The notes under the pieces were generated by a model, which saw only the letters and a list, made by a program, of their open reading frames with translations, was not told the origin of the DNA and searched no databases. From Streptomyces sp. A1136 (GTDB lineage: Bacteria > Actinomycetota > Actinomycetes > Streptomycetales > Streptomycetaceae), in NCBI RefSeq assembly GCF_004795055.1, contig NZ_SSBJ01000001.1, positions 310,001-374,000 on the forward strand: DNA of 64,000 bases, read 5' to 3'. Positions within the stretch are counted from its first letter, which is position 1. Every line of letters begins with the position of its first letter. Both the position numbers and the translations under genes were made by a program. Below, piece after piece: positions 7,934-16,368 of the stretch.

Positions 7934-8808
7934 CCTGGTGGTGCACCGGCATCCGGTGGCAGGACGGGCGGCCCCGCATCGGCTGGTACGGAGGCGAACG
8001 CGCGGAGCGCGACAGCCTGCTCGGCTACGGACGGCGGCTGGCCTTCGCCGCCCGGGGCGAGCGGCACTGCCTCGGAGTACGGCGGGCGGGAAAGCGGACG
8101 CCGTGTCCCGCGCGCCGGACGGTGGCGGGGCGGACGGGGAGCGCCCAGTGCCCCGAGTGCGCGCGGCTGGACCGGTCCTTCTCCGTGGCCGCCGACACCA
8201 ACGCCGCCGATCCGCGGCCCTACCGGGTGTACCTCGCCTGGTTCGGGACCGGCCTGATCAAGGTCGGCATCACCGCCGAGGAGCGCGGCCCGGCCCGGTT
8301 GTTGGAACAGGGAGCGGTGACCTGGGCCTGGTTGGGGCGTGGCCCGCTGATGGCCGCGCGGCGCACCGAGGAACTCCTGCGGGCGGCTCTCGGAGTCCCG
8401 GACCGGATCGCCTACGCCCGCAAGCGGGCGGTACGGGCCGACCTGCCGCCGCCGGCCGGACGGGCCCGGGAGGTCGCGGAGCTGCACGCCCGTGCGGTGG
8501 CGCTGCCCGGGTGGCCGGAGTCCCTGGAGCCGGTGGGCTGCGAAGTCGTCGATCACGCGTCCGCCTTCGGGCTGGACGCGCTCCCGAAGCCGACGGGGGT
8601 GGTCGCCGAGCTGGTGCCCGGCGGGACGGTGGCCGGCCTGTTGGTCGGCGCGGCCGGGCCGGACCTGCACTTCGCGGACGGGCTGGTGGTGGACACCCGC
8701 CTCTTGGCCGGCTGGGAACTGGTGGCCGCGGCGGGTGACGCCGGCACGGACGTGCCGGTGGTGGCGATCGCATCGACTGCCGACGCCGAGCAGGACGGGT
8801 TGTTCTGA
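7930..8808 (+). CDS. DUF2797 family protein
   Basis: The 292-residue protein starts at the GTG at 7930, whose last two bases are part of the preceding TGA (GTGA overlap). The frame is open much further upstream, but only because it shadows the regulator gene. It opens with TWWCTGIRW and carries cysteine pairs (HCLG, PCPARR, CPECARLDR) that could bind zinc. A central segment YLAWFGTGLIKVGIT resembles the first strands of GIY-YIG folds. The family has no established role; the nuclease-like comparison is my inference. Tight coupling to an Lrp-type regulator is the only functional clue. Confidence 0.75.
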   Translation: MTWWCTGIRWQDGRPRIGWYGGERAERDSLLGYGRRLAFAARGERHCLGVRRAGKRTPCPARRTVAGRTGSAQCPECARLDRSFSVAADTNAADPRPYRVYLAWFGTGLIKVGITAEERGPARLLEQGAVTWAWLGRGPLMAARRTEELLRAALGVPDRIAYARKRAVRADLPPPAGRAREVAELHARAVALPGWPESLEPVGCEVVDHASAFGLDALPKPTGVVAELVPGGTVAGLLVGAAGPDLHFADGLVVDTRLLAGWELVAAAGDAGTDVPVVAIASTADAEQDGLF

Positions 8809-8992
8809 CCGACCGACGCCCCGCCCGGACGACGGACCGGCCTCCCGCCGGGCACCCGGACCCTGGGACCCGGACCGGACGCCCGGAGGGAGCCGCGACC
8901 GGGAGGTACCAAGGTCAAAACTTGGATCCCTTTGGCCCTACGGCCCCCTTTCGGGTGGACAGGCGAAGGGACCGCCACGGAGGGTGGTCGCC

Positions 8993-9334
8993 ATGAGCGC
9001 CCAACCCCTACCGCCTTTCGAACCGCCGTACGTGATGGCCGTCTTCACGAGCCTGCGCACCTCCGACGACGGCGGTTACCCGCAGACCAGTGACCGGATG
9101 GCAGAGATCGTCCGGACCAACCCCGGCTACCTCGGACACGAGTCCGCGCGCACCCCCGACGGCCTCGGCATCACCGTCGCCTACTTCCGCGACCACGATT
9201 CCCTCTCCGCGTGGCGGGAGGACCTGGAACACCGGGCAGCGATAGAGCACGGCCGCGCCCACTGGTACCAGAGCTACACGCTGCACGTCGCCACGGTCGA
9301 ACGGAGCCACGGTTTTGTCCGCGACGACGGTTGA
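8993..9334 (+). CDS. Small ABM-type monooxygenase-fold protein
   Basis: This is a 113-residue single-domain protein of the dimeric alpha-beta barrel (ABM/YdhR-like) type. The pattern runs YVMAVFTSLRTSDDGGYP, then NPGYLGHESARTPDGLGITVAYFRD and SLSAWREDLEHRAAIEHGR. The start ATG at 8993 follows a GGAGGG ribosome site. An imperfect hairpin (CCAAG-N7-CTTGG, 8919-8935) lies in its upstream region. Its end overlaps the amidohydrolase start by 20 bases, so the two are probably one transcription and translation unit. The pairing hints at a small oxidative or hydrolytic catabolic module of unknown substrate. Confidence 0.82.
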   Translation: MSAQPLPPFEPPYVMAVFTSLRTSDDGGYPQTSDRMAEIVRTNPGYLGHESARTPDGLGITVAYFRDHDSLSAWREDLEHRAAIEHGRAHWYQSYTLHVATVERSHGFVRDDG

Positions 9335-10196
9335 GGCGGTTCGCGCCTTCCGCGACCGGCTGGGACTGCCCGGGCTGGTCGACGTGCACACGCACTTCAT
9401 GCCCGAGCGGGTTCTGGGCAAGGTGTGGGACTACTTCGACGCCGTCGGCCCGCTGACCGGAGTCGAGTGGCCGATCACCTACCGGCACGAGGAGGATCAG
9501 CGGGTCGCGCTGCTGCGCGCGTTCGGGGTCCGGGCCTTCACCGCCATGCTTTACCCGCACAAGCCGGCGATGGCCGCCTGGCTCAACGCGTGGGCCGCGG
9601 ACTTCGCCGCGCGGACGCCCGACTGCCTGCGCACCGCGACCTTCTTCCCGGAGGCGGGCGTGGCGGAGTACGTCGGCCAGGCCGTCGAGGGGGGAGCGCG
9701 GATCTTCAAGGCGCACCTTCAGGTCGGCGCCTACGACCCGAACGACGAACGGCTCCAACCGGTCTGGGGACTGTTGGCCGAGGCCGCCGTCCCGATCGTG
9801 ATCCACTGTGGCTCGGGGCCGGTACCGGGGAAGCACACCGGTCCGGAACCGATCGCGCGCCTGCTGGCCCGGCACCCGCGGCTGCCCCTGATCATCGCCC
9901 ACATGGGCATGCCGGAATACGTCGACTTCCTCGACCTGGCCGACCGGTATCCCGAGGTCCGCCTCGACACCACCATGGCCTTCACCGACTTCTCCGAACA
10001 GTTCAGCGGCTTCCCCGCAGGTGACCTCGGGCGGCTCGCGGACCTCGGCGACCGGATTCTGCTCGGCACCGACTTCCCGAACATCCCCTACCCCTACGAG
10101 CACCAGCTGGCCGCCCTCGAACGGCTCGGCCTCGGGGACGACTGGCTGCGGGCGGTCTGCCACGACAACGGCGCGCGACTCTTCCACCTGGCCTGA
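9315..10196 (+). CDS. Amidohydrolase-2 family metal-dependent hydrolase
   Basis: The 293-residue TIM-barrel hydrolase belongs to the ACMSD/amidohydrolase-2 family, whose members hydrolyse or decarboxylate aromatic and cyclic acids. Metal-ligand motifs are VDVHTHFMPE near residue 22, IVIHCGSGP, LIIAHMGMPEY and the conserved aspartate in LLGTDFPN. I chose the TTG at 9315 (preceded by GGAG) because it keeps the VDVHTH motif at a normal distance. It overlaps the ABM gene by 20 bases. A downstream start is possible. The substrate cannot be assigned. Confidence 0.82.
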   Translation: MSATTVEAVRAFRDRLGLPGLVDVHTHFMPERVLGKVWDYFDAVGPLTGVEWPITYRHEEDQRVALLRAFGVRAFTAMLYPHKPAMAAWLNAWAADFAARTPDCLRTATFFPEAGVAEYVGQAVEGGARIFKAHLQVGAYDPNDERLQPVWGLLAEAAVPIVIHCGSGPVPGKHTGPEPIARLLARHPRLPLIIAHMGMPEYVDFLDLADRYPEVRLDTTMAFTDFSEQFSGFPAGDLGRLADLGDRILLGTDFPNIPYPYEHQLAALERLGLGDDWLRAVCHDNGARLFHLA

Positions 10197-10225
10197 ACCG
10201 GAACGGCGGGGCCGCGCCGGCCCGC

Positions 10226-10265
10226 TTCTCAGGAAATTCACAGGCAGGCGCAAGAACGCTCTCAG
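10226..10265 (+). promoter_or_regulatory. Tandem direct repeats in OmpR-type spacing upstream of the response regulator
   Basis: TTCTCAGG at 10226-10233 recurs as TTCACAGG at 10237-10244, exactly 11 bases apart. A related CTCTCAG sits at 10259-10265, in the same 11-base register two steps on. Regulators of the OmpR/PhoB family bind such head-to-tail repeats as tandem dimers. The repeats lie 23-62 bases before the regulator start, as expected for autoregulation. Confidence 0.5.
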
Positions 10266-10287
10266 AGGTTCCGTCCAGCGTGTACGC

Positions 10288-11055
10288 ATGACTGCGACGA
10301 CCACCTCCCAAGCGTCCACGTCCACCGGCAAGCACACGGCCCTCGTCCGGCCCGACGGCGGCCCGTGCCGGGTGCTCGTCGTCGACGACGAGGCCGCGCT
10401 CTCCGAACTCCTGTCCATGGCCCTGCGCTACGAGGGGTGCGAGGTCCGCAGCGCCGGTGACGGGGCGGCCGCTGTGCGGACCGCCCGGGAATTCCGCCCG
10501 GACGTGGTGCTCCTCGACATCATGCTCCCGGACATGGACGGCCTCGCCGTGCTCGGCCGGCTGCGCCGGGAGCTCCCGCACGTGCCGGTGCTGTTCCTGA
10601 CCGCCAAGGACTCCGTGGAGGACCGCATCGCGGGGCTGACGGCGGGCGGCGACGACTACGTCACCAAGCCGTTCAGCCTGGAGGAGGTCGTGGCCAGGCT
10701 GCGCGGCCTGGTCCGCCGCTCGGGCGCGGCGCAGGCGGCCCGAGGCGGCTCGGTCCTGGCCGTCGGTGACCTCCGGCTGGACGAGGACAGCCACGAGGTG
10801 ACCCGCGGCGGCCAAGAGGTCCACCTGACCGCCACGGAGTTCGAGCTGCTGCGCTACCTGATGCGCAACCCGCGCCGGGTCCTGAGCAAGGCGCAGATCC
10901 TGGACCGTGTGTGGTCCTACGACTTCGGCGGCCAGGCCAATGTGGTCGAGCTGTACATCTCCTACCTGAGGCGGAAGCTGGAGAGCGGTCCGGGATGGCC
11001 GCCGATGATCCACACCCGACGGGGCGCCGGCTACCTGATCAAGCCGGCCGAGTAG
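10288..11055 (+). CDS. OmpR/PhoB family response regulator
   Basis: The 255-residue regulator has a receiver domain at about 28-145 (VLVVDDEAALSELL, phospho-acceptor aspartate in VVLLDIMLPDMDG, then FLTAKD and YVTKPF). A winged-helix DNA-binding domain spans about 160-250 (LTATEFELLRYLMRNPRRVLS to HTRRGAGYLI). The start is the ATG at 10288 (MTATTTSQAST). Its stop codon shares one base with the GTG of the kinase gene, so the pair is coupled. The two downstream glycosyltransferase genes suggest the system reacts to the cell envelope. Confidence 0.93.
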   Translation: MTATTTSQASTSTGKHTALVRPDGGPCRVLVVDDEAALSELLSMALRYEGCEVRSAGDGAAAVRTAREFRPDVVLLDIMLPDMDGLAVLGRLRRELPHVPVLFLTAKDSVEDRIAGLTAGGDDYVTKPFSLEEVVARLRGLVRRSGAAQAARGGSVLAVGDLRLDEDSHEVTRGGQEVHLTATEFELLRYLMRNPRRVLSKAQILDRVWSYDFGGQANVVELYISYLRRKLESGPGWPPMIHTRRGAGYLIKPAE

Positions 11056-12788
11056 TGGCCGTACGTCTTCCCGGGCGCGGGAGCGGGGGTCGCGCCGGGT
11101 GGCGCCGGCTCGCCTCCGGGGCCGGCCGTCCCCCCGCGAACGCCGACGATGTCGCCCCGGCCCGCCCCACCACGGACGACCGGTCCATCGAGGCCCCCTC
11201 CGCCCGGGTCCGACGGCGAAGGACGCGGCGGCCTTGGTCGCTGCGGTCCAGGCTCGTCCTGGCGGCGGTGGTGCTGATCGCTGTCGTCGGCGCGGCCATC
11301 GGCACGGTCACCACCTTCGCGCTGCGCCAGTACCTGGTCCAGCAACTGGACGATCAGTTGCGGACCTCCATCACGATGGCCACCCGGGGACCCGGCGCCG
11401 GCAAGGCGGCCCGAGAGGGCAACCTCGGCTTCGTGCTCGCCGGAACCCCGCCGGACGCGGCCGGCATCAGGCTCGACGAGAACGGCAAGGTCATCGGCAG
11501 CGCCCGCAACGCCGCGGTCGGCGGCCCGGAGTTCGATCACCGCCAGCCCCTCACCGAAGCCCAGACCGCGGCGTTGAAAAAGGTCGCCCGCAAGGCGGCT
11601 CAAGGCCGGCTCGGGCCGCATGACGTGGATCTGCCCGAGCTCGGCGGCTATCGGGTGCTCACCGCTCCCGACGGAAGCCTCGTCCTCGGCTTTCGGCTCG
11701 GCGAAGTCGACTCCACCGTCCGGACGCTGGTCGCGGTGGAGGTCTTCGCGACCCTGGCCGGCCTGATCGCCGCCTCGCTCGCCGGGCAGGCGCTGGTCGG
11801 CGTGGCGCTGCGACCGCTACGGCGCGTGGCCGCCACCGCCACCCGCGTCTCCGAACTCCCCCTGCACAGCGGTGAGCCGGCCCTGCACGAGCGGGTGCCG
11901 GACGCCGAAGCCGACCCCCGTACCGAGATCGGCCAGGTCGGAGCGGCGCTGAACCGGATGCTGGGCCATGTCTCCTCCGCGCTCACCGCCCGGCAGCAGA
12001 GCGAAACCCGGGTACGTCAGTTCGTGGCCGACGCCAGCCACGAGTTGCGTACCCCTTTGGCCTCGATCCGGGGTTACGCCGAACTGACCCGCCGGGGCCA
12101 CGAAGAGCCCGGACCCGACACCCGCCACGCCCTGGGCCGCATCGAGTCCGAAGCCACCCGGATGACCGGCCTGGTCGAAGACCTCCTGCTGCTGGCCCGG
12201 CTGGACGCGGGGCGACCCCTCGTCACCGACGACACCGCCACCGACCTCGCCCCCCTCGTCGTCGACGCCGTCAGCGACGCCCGGGCCGCCGGGCCCGAAC
12301 ACCACTGGCGGCTGGAGCTCCCGGACGATCCCGCGACCATCCGGGCCGACCCGGCCCGTATCCAACAGGTCCTGGTGAACCTTCTCGCCAACGCACGCAC
12401 CCACACCCCACCGGGCACCACCGTCACCGCCCATGTTTCACGTGAAACAAGCCCCGAGGCGTTCGGTGTTTCACGTCAAACACCGCTCGTCCGCCTCCGG
12501 GTCGAGGACAACGGGCCGGGTATTCCGGCGGAGTTGCTCCCGCACGTCTTCGAGCGGTTCGCCCGCGGCGACGCGTCCCGGTCCAGGGTGGCGGGATCCA
12601 CCGGCCTCGGGCTCGCCATCGTCCAGGCAGTCGTCACCGCCCACGGCGGGCGGGTCGAGGTCCACAGCCGACCCGGCCGGACCTGCTTCGAGGTCCTCCT
12701 GCCTCTCGCACACGCCACGGCCGGCCCCGGCTCACCGACGGTGCGCACCGACTCACAGACGGAGCACAGGCTCACCACACAGCGGTGA
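11055..12788 (+). CDS. Membrane sensor histidine kinase containing parS sites
   Basis: The 577-residue kinase has transmembrane helices at about 67-89 and 220-245 around an extracytoplasmic sensor domain, followed by a HAMP region. A HisKA domain carries H329 (ASHELRTPL), and a HATPase_c domain follows with N-box VLVNLLANARTH and G-boxes EDNGPGIP and GSTGLGLAI. All catalytic motifs look intact. Between N-box and G1-box there is an extra peptide at 460-476 (VSRETSPEAFGVSRQT after H460). It is encoded by a perfect and a near-perfect parS site. The GTG start overlaps the regulator stop by one base. It phosphorylates the regulator encoded just upstream. Confidence 0.92.
   Translation: MAVRLPGRGSGGRAGWRRLASGAGRPPANADDVAPARPTTDDRSIEAPSARVRRRRTRRPWSLRSRLVLAAVVLIAVVGAAIGTVTTFALRQYLVQQLDDQLRTSITMATRGPGAGKAAREGNLGFVLAGTPPDAAGIRLDENGKVIGSARNAAVGGPEFDHRQPLTEAQTAALKKVARKAAQGRLGPHDVDLPELGGYRVLTAPDGSLVLGFRLGEVDSTVRTLVAVEVFATLAGLIAASLAGQALVGVALRPLRRVAATATRVSELPLHSGEPALHERVPDAEADPRTEIGQVGAALNRMLGHVSSALTARQQSETRVRQFVADASHELRTPLASIRGYAELTRRGHEEPGPDTRHALGRIESEATRMTGLVEDLLLLARLDAGRPLVTDDTATDLAPLVVDAVSDARAAGPEHHWRLELPDDPATIRADPARIQQVLVNLLANARTHTPPGTTVTAHVSRETSPEAFGVSRQTPLVRLRVEDNGPGIPAELLPHVFERFARGDASRSRVAGSTGLGLAIVQAVVTAHGGRVEVHSRPGRTCFEVLLPLAHATAGPGSPTVRTDSQTEHRLTTQR
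12434..12449. other. parS centromere site (ParB binding), perfect
   Basis: The 16-base palindrome TGTTTCACGTGAAACA is identical to the bacterial parS consensus bound by ParB. In Streptomyces, parS sites cluster around oriC and organise the origin region for segregation into spores. This one lies within the coding region of the histidine kinase and is translated as VSRET. Confidence 0.92.
12467..12482. other. Degenerate second parS-like site
   Basis: TGTTTCACGTCAAACA differs from parS by one base (C for G in the right half). It sits 33 bases from the perfect site, centre to centre, about three helical turns and on the same face of the helix. It may be a weak ParB site or a decayed copy. Confidence 0.6.
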
Positions 12789-12813
12789 CAGTTCGCCCGA
12801 CGAGGGTCGGAAC

Positions 12814-14088
12814 ATGTCAACCGACACCTCTTACGGCCCCGGAGCCCTCCCTGCCCGCGGGCACCTGGCACCCGCGCCCGGTGAGCCCGTACTCGACGTG
12901 GTGATCCCGGTGTTCAACGAGGAGAAAGACCTCGGCCCGTGCGTGCGCCGGCTCCACGATCACCTCACCAGGACGTTCCCCTACGCCTTCCGGATCACCA
13001 TCGCCGACAACGCCAGCACGGACCGGACCCCCGACGTCGCGACCGCCCTCGCCGCCACGGTGGACGGGGTCCGCAGTACCCGACTGGAAGAGAAGGGGCG
13101 CGGGCGCGCCCTGCGCACCGTCTGGTCGCGGTCGGATGCTCCCGTCCTCGCCTATATGGACGTGGACCTCTCCACCGACCTCAACGCGCTGCTGCCCCTG
13201 GTCGCCCCACTGATCTCCGGTCACTCGGACCTCGCCATCGGCACCCGGCTCGCCCGCTCCTCACGCGTGGTACGCGGAGCGAAGCGCGAGTTCGTCTCCC
13301 GGGCCTACAACCTCTTGCTGCGCTCCTCCCTCGCCGCCCGCTTCAGTGACGCCCAATGCGGGTTCAAGGCCATCCGGCGCGAAGTCGCCGAACGGCTGCT
13401 GCCACTGGTGGAGGACTCCGGCTGGTTCTTCGACACCGAGCTGCTGGTGCTGGCCGAGCGGGCCGGGCTGCGCATCCACGAGATCCCGGTGGACTGGGTG
13501 GACGACCCCGACTCCACGGTCCACATCGTCCGCACCGCCGCCGAGGACCTCAAGGGCGTCTGGCGGGTGGGCCGGGCGCTCGCGGTGGGCGCCCTGCCGC
13601 TCGACCGGTTGGCCCGCCCCTTCGGTGACGACCCACGGGACCGGACGGCACTGCCCGGGGTACCACGCGGGTTGGCCCGCCAGCTCCTCGGCTTCTGCGC
13701 GGTAGGCCTGCTCAGCACGCTGCTCTACCTGGCGCTGTACTCGGTCTTCCGGATCTCGGCCGGCCCCCAGGTCGCCAACGCGGCGGCCCTGCTGCTCTCG
13801 GCCGTCGCCAACACCTCCGCAAACCGCCGACTCACCTTCGGGGTACGGGGACGCGCCCGCGCCCTACACCACCAGGCACAGGGGCTGTTGGTCTTCGCCA
13901 TCGGGCTCGCCCTGACCAGTGGTTCGCTCGCAGCACTCGACGCGGCTGCCACCAACGCCGCCCACAGCACCGAACTCGCCGTACTGATCACCGCCAACCT
14001 CGCCGCCACCGTGCTGCGCTTCCTGCTCTTTCGCGCCTGGGTCTTCCCCGAGCGGCGCGGCAACCCCACGAAGGACGACATCCGATGA
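12814..14088 (+). CDS. GT2 glycosyltransferase fused to a GtrA-like membrane domain
   Basis: The 424-residue protein has an N-terminal GT-A fold like polyprenyl-phosphate sugar synthases (about 20-260). Motifs are DVVIPVFNEEKDL, ADNASTDRT, the metal-binding AYMDVDLSTDL and FSDAQCGFKAI. A C-terminal GtrA-like domain of four hydrophobic helices follows (about 285-415; LLGFCAVGLLSTLLYLALY onward). It probably makes a polyprenyl-phosphate sugar at the inner membrane face and helps move it outward. The start is the ATG at 12814 with a GAGGG site; the frame is open through the upstream kinase region only as a shadow. Its stop overlaps the next gene's ATG (ATGA). Confidence 0.88.
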   Translation: MSTDTSYGPGALPARGHLAPAPGEPVLDVVIPVFNEEKDLGPCVRRLHDHLTRTFPYAFRITIADNASTDRTPDVATALAATVDGVRSTRLEEKGRGRALRTVWSRSDAPVLAYMDVDLSTDLNALLPLVAPLISGHSDLAIGTRLARSSRVVRGAKREFVSRAYNLLLRSSLAARFSDAQCGFKAIRREVAERLLPLVEDSGWFFDTELLVLAERAGLRIHEIPVDWVDDPDSTVHIVRTAAEDLKGVWRVGRALAVGALPLDRLARPFGDDPRDRTALPGVPRGLARQLLGFCAVGLLSTLLYLALYSVFRISAGPQVANAAALLLSAVANTSANRRLTFGVRGRARALHHQAQGLLVFAIGLALTSGSLAALDAAATNAAHSTELAVLITANLAATVLRFLLFRAWVFPERRGNPTKDDIR

Positions 14089-16229
14089 CGACGGCAGCAG
14101 TGCCCCTGTTCCCGCCCGCCCCACCGGTCGCCACCAGCACCGCCGCGCCGACCGGTCGGCCCCGTTGGGAACGCCCCGCCTATGCCCTGCTCCTATTCCT
14201 CACCGCGGTCCTGTTGCTGTGGGACCTGGGTGCCTCGGGGTACGCGAACTCCTTCTACTCGGCCGCCGTCCAGGCGGGAGCCGAGAGCTGGAAGGCCTTC
14301 TTCTTCGGCTCCTCCGACGCGGGCAACTCCATCACCGTCGACAAGCCCCCGGCCGCCCTGTGGCCGATGGCCCTGTCGGTGCGGCTCTTCGGACTGGGCG
14401 GATGGCAGATCCTCGTCCCCCAGGCCTTGATGGGCGTCGGTACCACCGCGGTGCTCTACGCCGCCGTACGACGTCAGTTCGGCCCCGTGGCGGCCCTGCT
14501 GAGCGGCACGGTCTTCGCACTGACGCCCGTGGCGGCCTTGATGTTCCGCTTCAACAACCCCGACGCGCTGCTCGCCCTGCTGATGACCGTCACCGTGTAC
14601 TGCGTCCTGCGGGCGCTCGACGGCGCGCGCACCGGCTGGATCGTCGCGGCCGGCGCCGCGGTCGGGCTCGCCTTCCTGACGAAGACGCTCCAGGCCCTTG
14701 TGATCCTGCCGCCACTGGCCGTCCTGTACGCGGTGTGCGCTCCGACGCGGGTGCGCGCGCGGTTGGGTCAGCTGCTGCTCGCCGGAATCACGATGGCGGT
14801 CGCGGGCGGCTGGTGGGTGGCCGTGGTGGAGCTGTGGCCCGCCGCGTCCCGCCCCTACATCGGAGGTTCGCAGAACAACTCCTTCCTGGAATTGACCTTC
14901 GGTTACAACGGGCTGGGCCGGATCAACGGCAACGAGACCGGCAGCGTCGGCGGCGGGCGCCCCGGCGGGGGCGCCGGCGGAGGCTGGGGCGAGACCGGAA
15001 TCGACCGGCTCTTCTCGACCGGAATCGGCGGCCAGATCTCCTGGCTGCTCCCGGCGGCCCTGCTCATGCTCGTGGCCGGGCTGGTGATCACCTGGCGGGC
15101 CCGTCGAGCCACGGACTCGCTGGAGAGCATGGCCCGCGCGGCCTTCCTCGCCTGGGGCGGCTCACTCCTGATCACCGGCCTGGTCTTCAGCTACATGCAG
15201 GGGATCTTCCACGAGTACTACACCGTGGCCCTCGCCCCGTTCGTGGCCGCGCTCGTCGGCATGGGCGTCGCCGTCTTGTGGGAGGAGCGGGGCAGCAGGG
15301 CCGCCTCGCTGACCCTCGCCGGAACCCTCGCGCTCACCGTGTACTGGGCCTTCGTACTGCTCGGCCGCGCAGGCGGATATCTGCCGTGGCTGCGCTGGAC
15401 GGTGCTCGTCGCGGGGCTCGGCGCGGCCGTCGCGCTGATCTTCGCCGCCCGACTGGGCCGCAGGGCGCTCTTGGCGGCGGCGGGCGTCGGGCTCGGCGCG
15501 GCGCTGGCAGGGCCCTTCGCCTACTGCCTGACCACGGTGAACACCCCGCACACGGGGTCCATCGTGACGGCGGGCCCGGCGGTGGCGGGCGGCGGAGGGC
15601 CGGGTGGCCGCGGCATGCGCGCGTTCTACTTCCCCGGCGGTGCCGTGCCCCCGGGCGCCCGGGCCGGCGGGCCACAGGTGCCCCCCGGGGCACGACCCCC
15701 CGGTGCTCCGGGCGGCAAGGCCCCCGTGGGAACCCGCCCGGCCGGTGCGACCGGTCCGCGGGGTACCGCCGGCGGCGGCCCCGGCGGTCTGCTCAACGGC
15801 ACCAAGGCGAGCGCCGAGGCCACTGCCGTGCTGCGGGCCGATGCCACGCGCTACACGTGGGCGGCGGCGGCCATCGGCTCGCAGAACGCCGCGAGCTACC
15901 AACTCGCCTCCGGCGCTCCCGTGATGGCGATCGGCGGCTTCAACGGCAGCGATCCCTCGCCGACCCTGGAGCGGTTCAAGGCCTACGTGAAGGCCGGCCG
16001 CATCCACTGGTTCATCGGCCAGAGCGAGAACCAGGCCCAGGGCGGCCCGCAGCGACGAAGCCAAGGCGGAACCGGCGGGGAGACCACCGGCTCCCGGCGT
16101 GCCGCCTTCGGTCCGGGCGGTGGCACGAGCAGCGCCATCGAAAGTTGGGTGAAGGCCACCTTCAAGGCCACCACGGTCGGCGGAGCCACCTTCTACGACC
16201 TGTCCGCGTCCCCGACCGGCGGGGCCTGA
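14085..16229 (+). CDS. GT39-type (PMT/ArnT-like) membrane glycosyltransferase
   Basis: The 714-residue integral membrane protein has about a dozen hydrophobic segments in residues 30-480. The early acidic loop LWDLGASGYANSFYSAA plus ITVDKPPAALWPMA is typical of ArnT/PMT-like enzymes that take a sugar from a polyprenyl-phosphate donor. A Gly/Pro/Ala-rich stretch (about 490-570) leads to a soluble C-terminal domain (about 570-714; TWAAAAIGSQNAASYQL, VMAIGGFNGSDPSPTLE, WFIGQSENQ). The ATG overlaps the GT2 stop by four bases. Together the two enzymes should build and transfer a sugar onto a surface protein or polymer; the acceptor is unknown. Earlier genes in the operon encode a sensor and regulator. 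Confidence 0.87.
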   Translation: MTTAAVPLFPPAPPVATSTAAPTGRPRWERPAYALLLFLTAVLLLWDLGASGYANSFYSAAVQAGAESWKAFFFGSSDAGNSITVDKPPAALWPMALSVRLFGLGGWQILVPQALMGVGTTAVLYAAVRRQFGPVAALLSGTVFALTPVAALMFRFNNPDALLALLMTVTVYCVLRALDGARTGWIVAAGAAVGLAFLTKTLQALVILPPLAVLYAVCAPTRVRARLGQLLLAGITMAVAGGWWVAVVELWPAASRPYIGGSQNNSFLELTFGYNGLGRINGNETGSVGGGRPGGGAGGGWGETGIDRLFSTGIGGQISWLLPAALLMLVAGLVITWRARRATDSLESMARAAFLAWGGSLLITGLVFSYMQGIFHEYYTVALAPFVAALVGMGVAVLWEERGSRAASLTLAGTLALTVYWAFVLLGRAGGYLPWLRWTVLVAGLGAAVALIFAARLGRRALLAAAGVGLGAALAGPFAYCLTTVNTPHTGSIVTAGPAVAGGGGPGGRGMRAFYFPGGAVPPGARAGGPQVPPGARPPGAPGGKAPVGTRPAGATGPRGTAGGGPGGLLNGTKASAEATAVLRADATRYTWAAAAIGSQNAASYQLASGAPVMAIGGFNGSDPSPTLERFKAYVKAGRIHWFIGQSENQAQGGPQRRSQGGTGGETTGSRRAAFGPGGGTSSAIESWVKATFKATTVGGATFYDLSASPTGGA

Positions 16230-16303
16230 TCCCCCGAACCCACTCCCGCCGATTCCCCGTCGAGGACAGGATCGCCACGAACATGCCGAGCTCGACCGGC
16301 CAC

Positions 16304-16330
16304 CCCCACCCCGGACATCGCGGGGTGGGG
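16304..16330 (+). terminator. Terminator of the glycosyltransferase operon
   Basis: The 10-base-pair stem CCCCACCCCG / CGGGGTGGGG encloses a 7-base loop, about 75 bases after the GT39 stop. It is GC-rich and lacks a T tract. Confidence 0.7.
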
Positions 16331-16368
16331 CGGTAAGGGCAGGGACAAACCCGCTAGGGTGCGGAGCC

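Noticed and set aside
12433..12813. Upstream extension of the GT2 gene starting MFHVKQ
   Set aside because: The MFHVK string is simply parS read in another frame inside the kinase gene; the ATG at 12814 has a ribosome site and gives a normal GT2 N-terminus.
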